From Mycteria americana (taxonomy: Eukaryota; Chordata; Aves; Ciconiiformes; Ciconiidae), in contig NC_134370.1 in assembly GCF_035582795.1 (NCBI RefSeq), positions 42,829,501 through 42,893,500 of the forward strand: a stretch of DNA of 64,000 nucleotides, read 5' to 3'. This document shows, one piece after another, positions 60,601-64,000 of this stretch. Under the pieces are notes generated by a model that made no database searches, was not told the origin of the DNA, and worked only from the letters and a program-made list of their open reading frames with translations. The position numbers and the translations under genes are program-made. Numbering within the stretch: the stretch's first letter is position 1; each line of letters starts with the position of its first letter.

Positions 60601-63600
60601 CTCGCAGAGCCCAGCTGCCAAATTCGAAACGGCCAGCGATTGCGCCCACAGGAAAGCTCCCAGCACGGAAAGCTGTAGCTGGTTTTCACTGTCCCTTGGA
60701 ACTGCATTCGCTGGTAGACAGACATTCGCGTTCCGCAAAAGCTTTCGTTCGTAAAGGGGCAACACTGTGTATTTCTCTCTCGCAGAGCCCGGCTGCCAAA
60801 TTCGAAACGTCCAGCGATTGCGCCCACAGGAAAGCTGCCAGCACGGAAAGCTGTAGCTGGTTTTCACTGTCCCTTGGAACTGCATTCGCTGGTAGACAGA
60901 CATTCACGTTCTGCAAAAGCTTTCGTTCGTAAAGGGGCAACACTGTGTATTTCTCTCTCGCAGAGCCCGGCTGCCAAATTCGAAACGTCCAGCGATTGCG
61001 CCCACAGGAAAGCTGCCAGCACGGAAAGCTGTAGCTGGTTTTCACTGTCCCTTGGAACTGCATTCGCTGGTAGACAGACATTCGCGTTTCGCAAAAGCTT
61101 TTGTTGGTAATGGGGCAACACTTTGTATATCTCTCTCGGAGAGCCCGGCTGCCAAATTCGAAACGTCCAGCGATTGCGCCCACAGGAAAGCTGCCAGCAC
61201 GGAAAGCTGTAGCTGGTTTTCACTGTCCCTTGGAACTGCATTCGCTGGTAGACAGACATTCGCGTTCTGCAACAGCTTTCGTTCGTAAAGGGGCAACACT
61301 GTGTATTTCTCTCTCGCAGAGCCCGGCTGCCAAATTCGAAATGTCCAGCGATTGCGCCCACAGGAAAGCTGCCAGCACGGAAAGCTGTAGCTGGTTTTCA
61401 CTGTCCCTTGGAACTGCATTCGCTGGTAGACAGACATTCGCGTTCTGCAACAGCTTTCGTTCGTAAAGGGGCAACACTGTGTATTTCTCTCTCGCAGAGC
61501 CCGGCTGCCAAATTCGAAAGGTCCAGCGATTGCGCCCACAGGAAAGCTGCCAGCACGGAAAGCTGTAGCTGGTTTTCACTGTCCCTTGGAACTGCATTCG
61601 CTGGTAGAAAGACATTCGCGTTCTGCAACAGCTTTCGTTCGTAAAGGGGCAACACTGTGTATTTCTCTCTCGCAGAGCCCGGCTGCCAAATTCGACATGT
61701 CCAGCGATTGCGCCCACAGGAAAGCTGCCAGCACGGAAAGCTGTAGCTGGTTTTCACTGTCCCTTGGAACTGCATTCGCTGGTAGACAGACATTCGCGGT
61801 CTGCAACAGCTTTCGTTCGTAAAGGGGCAACACTGTGTATTTCTCTCTCGCAGAGCCCGGCTGCCAAATTCGAAAGGTCCAGCGATTGCGCCCACAGGAA
61901 AGCTGCCAGCACGGAAAGCTGTAGCTGGTTTTCACTGTCCCTTGGAACTGCATTCGCTGGTAGACAGACATTCCCGTTCCGCAAAAGCTTTCGTTCGTAA
62001 AGGGGCAACACTGTGTATTTCTGTCTCGCAGAGCCCGGCTGCCAAATTCGAAACGTCCAGCGAATGCGCCCACAGGAAAGCTGCCAGCACGGAAAGCTGT
62101 AGCTGGTTTTCACTGTCCCTTGGAACTGCATTCGCTGGTAGACAGACATTCGCGTTCTGCAAAAGCTTTCGTTCGTAAAGGGGCAACACTGTGTATTTCT
62201 CTCTCGCAGAGCCCGGCTGCCAAATTCAAAAGGTCCAGTGATTGCGCCCACAGGAAAGCTGCGAGCACGGAAAGCTGTAGCTGGTTTTCACTGTCCCTTG
62301 GAACTGCATTCGCTGGTAGACAGACATTCGCGTTCTGCAATAGCTTTTGTTCGTAAAGGGGCAACACTGTGTATTTCTCTGTCGCAGAGCCCAGCTGCCA
62401 AATTCGAAACGTCCAGCGATTGCGCCCACAGGAAAGCTCCCAGCACGGAAAGCTGTAGCTGGTTTTCACTGTCCCTTGGAACTGCATTCGCTGGTAGACA
62501 GACATTCGCCTTCTGCAAAAGCTTTCGTTCGTAAAGGGGCAACACTGTGTATATCTCTCTCACAAAGCCCGGCTGCCAAATTCGACATGTCCAGCGATTG
62601 CGCCCACAGGAAAGCTGCCAGCACAGAAAGCTGTAGCTGGTTTTCACTGTCCCTTGGAACTGCATTCGCTGGTAGACAGACATTCGCGTTCTGCAAAAGC
62701 TTTTGTTCGTAAAGGGGCAACACTGTGTATTTCTCTCTCGCAGAGCCCGGCTGCCAAATTCGAAACGTCCAGCGATTGCGCCCACAGGAAAGCTGCCAGC
62801 ACGGAAAGCTGTAGCTGGTTTTCACTGTCCCTTGGAACTGCATTCGCTGGTAGACAGACATTCGCGTTCTGCAACAGCTTTCGTTCGTAAAGGGGCAACA
62901 CTGTGTATTTCTCTCTCGCAGAGCCTGGCTGCCAAATTCGAAACGTCCAACGATTGCGCCCACAGGAAAGCTGCCAGCACGGAAAGCTGTAGCTGGTTTT
63001 CACTGTCCCTTGGAACTGCATTCGCTGCTACAAAGACATTCGCGTTCTGCAACAGCTTTTGTTCGTAAAGGGGCAACACTGTGTATTTCTCTCTCGCAGA
63101 GCCCGGCTGCCAAATTCGAATTGTCCAGCGATTGCACCCACAGGAAAGCTGCCAGCACGGAAAGCTGTAGCTGGTTTTCACTGTCCCTTGGAACTGCATT
63201 CGCTGGTAGACAGACATTCGCGTTCCGCAAAAGCTTTGGTTGGTAATGGGGCAACACTTTGTATATCTGTCTCGGAGAGCCCGGCTGCCAAATTCGAAAC
63301 GTCCAGCGATTGCGCCCACAGGAAAGCTGCCAGCACGGAAAGCTGTAGCTGGTTTTCACTGTCCCTTGGAACTGCATTCGCTGGTAGACAGACATTCGCG
63401 TTCTGCAACAGCTTTCGTTCGTAAAGGGGCAACACTGTGTATTTCTCTCTCGCAGAGCCCGGCTGCCAAATTCGAAACGTCCAGCGATTGCGCCCACAGG
63501 AAAGCTGCCAGCACGGAAAGCTGTAGCTGGTTTTCACTGTCCCTTGGAACTGCATTCGCTGGTAGACAGACATTCGCGTTCTGCAAAAGCTTTCGTTCCT

Positions 63601-64000
63601 AAAGGGGCAACACTGTGTATTTCTCTCTTGCAGAGCCCGGCTGCCAAATTGGAATGGTCCAGCGATTGCGCCCACAGGAAAGCTGCCAGCACGGAAAGCT
63701 GTAGCTGGTTTTCACTGTCCCTTGGAACTGCATTCGCTGGTAGACAGACATTCGCGTTCTGCAACAGCTTTCGTTCGTAAAGGGGCAACACTGTGTATTT
63801 CTCTCTTTCAGAGCCCGGCAGCCAAATTCCAAACGTCCAGCGAATGCGCCCACAGGAAAGCTGCCAGCACGGAAAGCTGTAGCTGGTTTTCACTGTCCCT
63901 TGGAACTGCATTCGCTGGTAGACAGACATTCGCGTTCTGCAACAGCTTTCGTTCGTAAAGGGGCAACACTGTGTATTTCTCTCTCGCAGAGCCCGGCTGC
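42668..64000. repeat. 178-bp satellite array, about 120 monomers, continues past the window
   Basis: From TTGCGCCCACACG at 42,668 to the window end the sequence is a head-to-tail tandem repeat with a 178-base period; landmarks such as CTTGGAACTGCATTCGCTGG recur every 178 bases. A minority of units are 175 bases, lacking three bases in the GGAGAGCCCGG segment (for example near 47,262, 49,217, 56,691, 58,472 and 58,651). Two recurring versions of one segment are seen: TTCGTTCGTAAAGGGG in most units and TTGGTTGGTAATGGGG-like in about 20. The first two or three units are more diverged, as usual for an array edge. A typical unit has about 12 CpGs. The array has no genes; the repeated 78- to 283-codon frames on both strands are a result of the repeat. 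Confidence 0.98.

Noticed and set aside
42644..64000. Dozens of 165-codon minus-strand and 78- to 121-codon plus-strand open frames, up to 283 codons
   Set aside because: They recur every 178 bases in step with the satellite period and shift frame from unit to unit. They are by-products of stop-poor repeats, not genes.
42668..64000. CRISPR-like regular repetition
   Set aside because: Whole 178-base units are tandem copies without unique spacers, and the genome is a vertebrate.

Overview
The window is vertebrate and almost certainly avian DNA. At least a dozen fragments are CR1-family LINEs, including several with the bird-type 3' ends made of short AGAATC/ATTCTATG-like repeats. Endogenous-retrovirus LTRs of the common bird ERVL type are also present. 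There are no bacterial-style operons, and most long open frames are shadows of retrotransposons or of a satellite.

The gene content that matters lies on the minus strand between about 25.2 and 41.8 kb. It is a compact T-cell receptor delta (TCR delta) locus. Reading 5' to 3' on the minus strand it holds one antibody-like V segment (VH-delta type, 41,450-41,765) with a 23-bp-spacer recombination signal. Next comes one 17-bp D segment (30,152-30,168) flanked by a 12-bp-spacer signal and a 23-bp-spacer signal, then one J segment (29,703-29,754) with a 12/13-bp-spacer signal and a GTAAGT donor. The constant region has three coding exons (26,934-27,218, 26,205-26,267 and 25,625-25,737): the Ig domain, the connecting peptide with its cysteine, and the transmembrane segment with Arg and Lys. 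Splice phases agree throughout (J ends in phase 1; all C introns are phase 1), and the recombination signals obey the 12/23 rule as in a delta locus. The arrangement matches the VH-delta TCR delta loci described in some birds; I could find only one V, one D and one J.

Layout. 1-13 kb: a possible LTR, a CR1 fragment, an LTR fragment, a diverged minisatellite, a tRNA-Thr-like pseudogene, a 5'-truncated CNBP retropseudogene, and a long internally deleted CR1 with ORF1-esterase and ORF2 remnants. 13-23 kb: two LTRs of one ERVL-like group in opposite orientation, a CR1 with a 357-codon open reverse-transcriptase fragment, and a pile of older and nested CR1 copies. 23-42 kb: the TCR delta locus, with CR1, an LTR and a minisatellite in the D-to-V interval. 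42.67-64 kb: an uninterrupted tandem array of about 120 copies of a CpG-rich 178-bp satellite, starting only about 0.9 kb upstream of the V exon and running off the end of the window.

The satellite array has higher-order structure. Diagnostic monomer variants recur so that roughly 55.5-64.0 kb is a second copy of roughly 46-55.4 kb, differing by gain or loss of whole monomers. The regular 165-codon and 78-codon frames across the array come from the repeat (178 is not a multiple of 3) and are not treated as genes.
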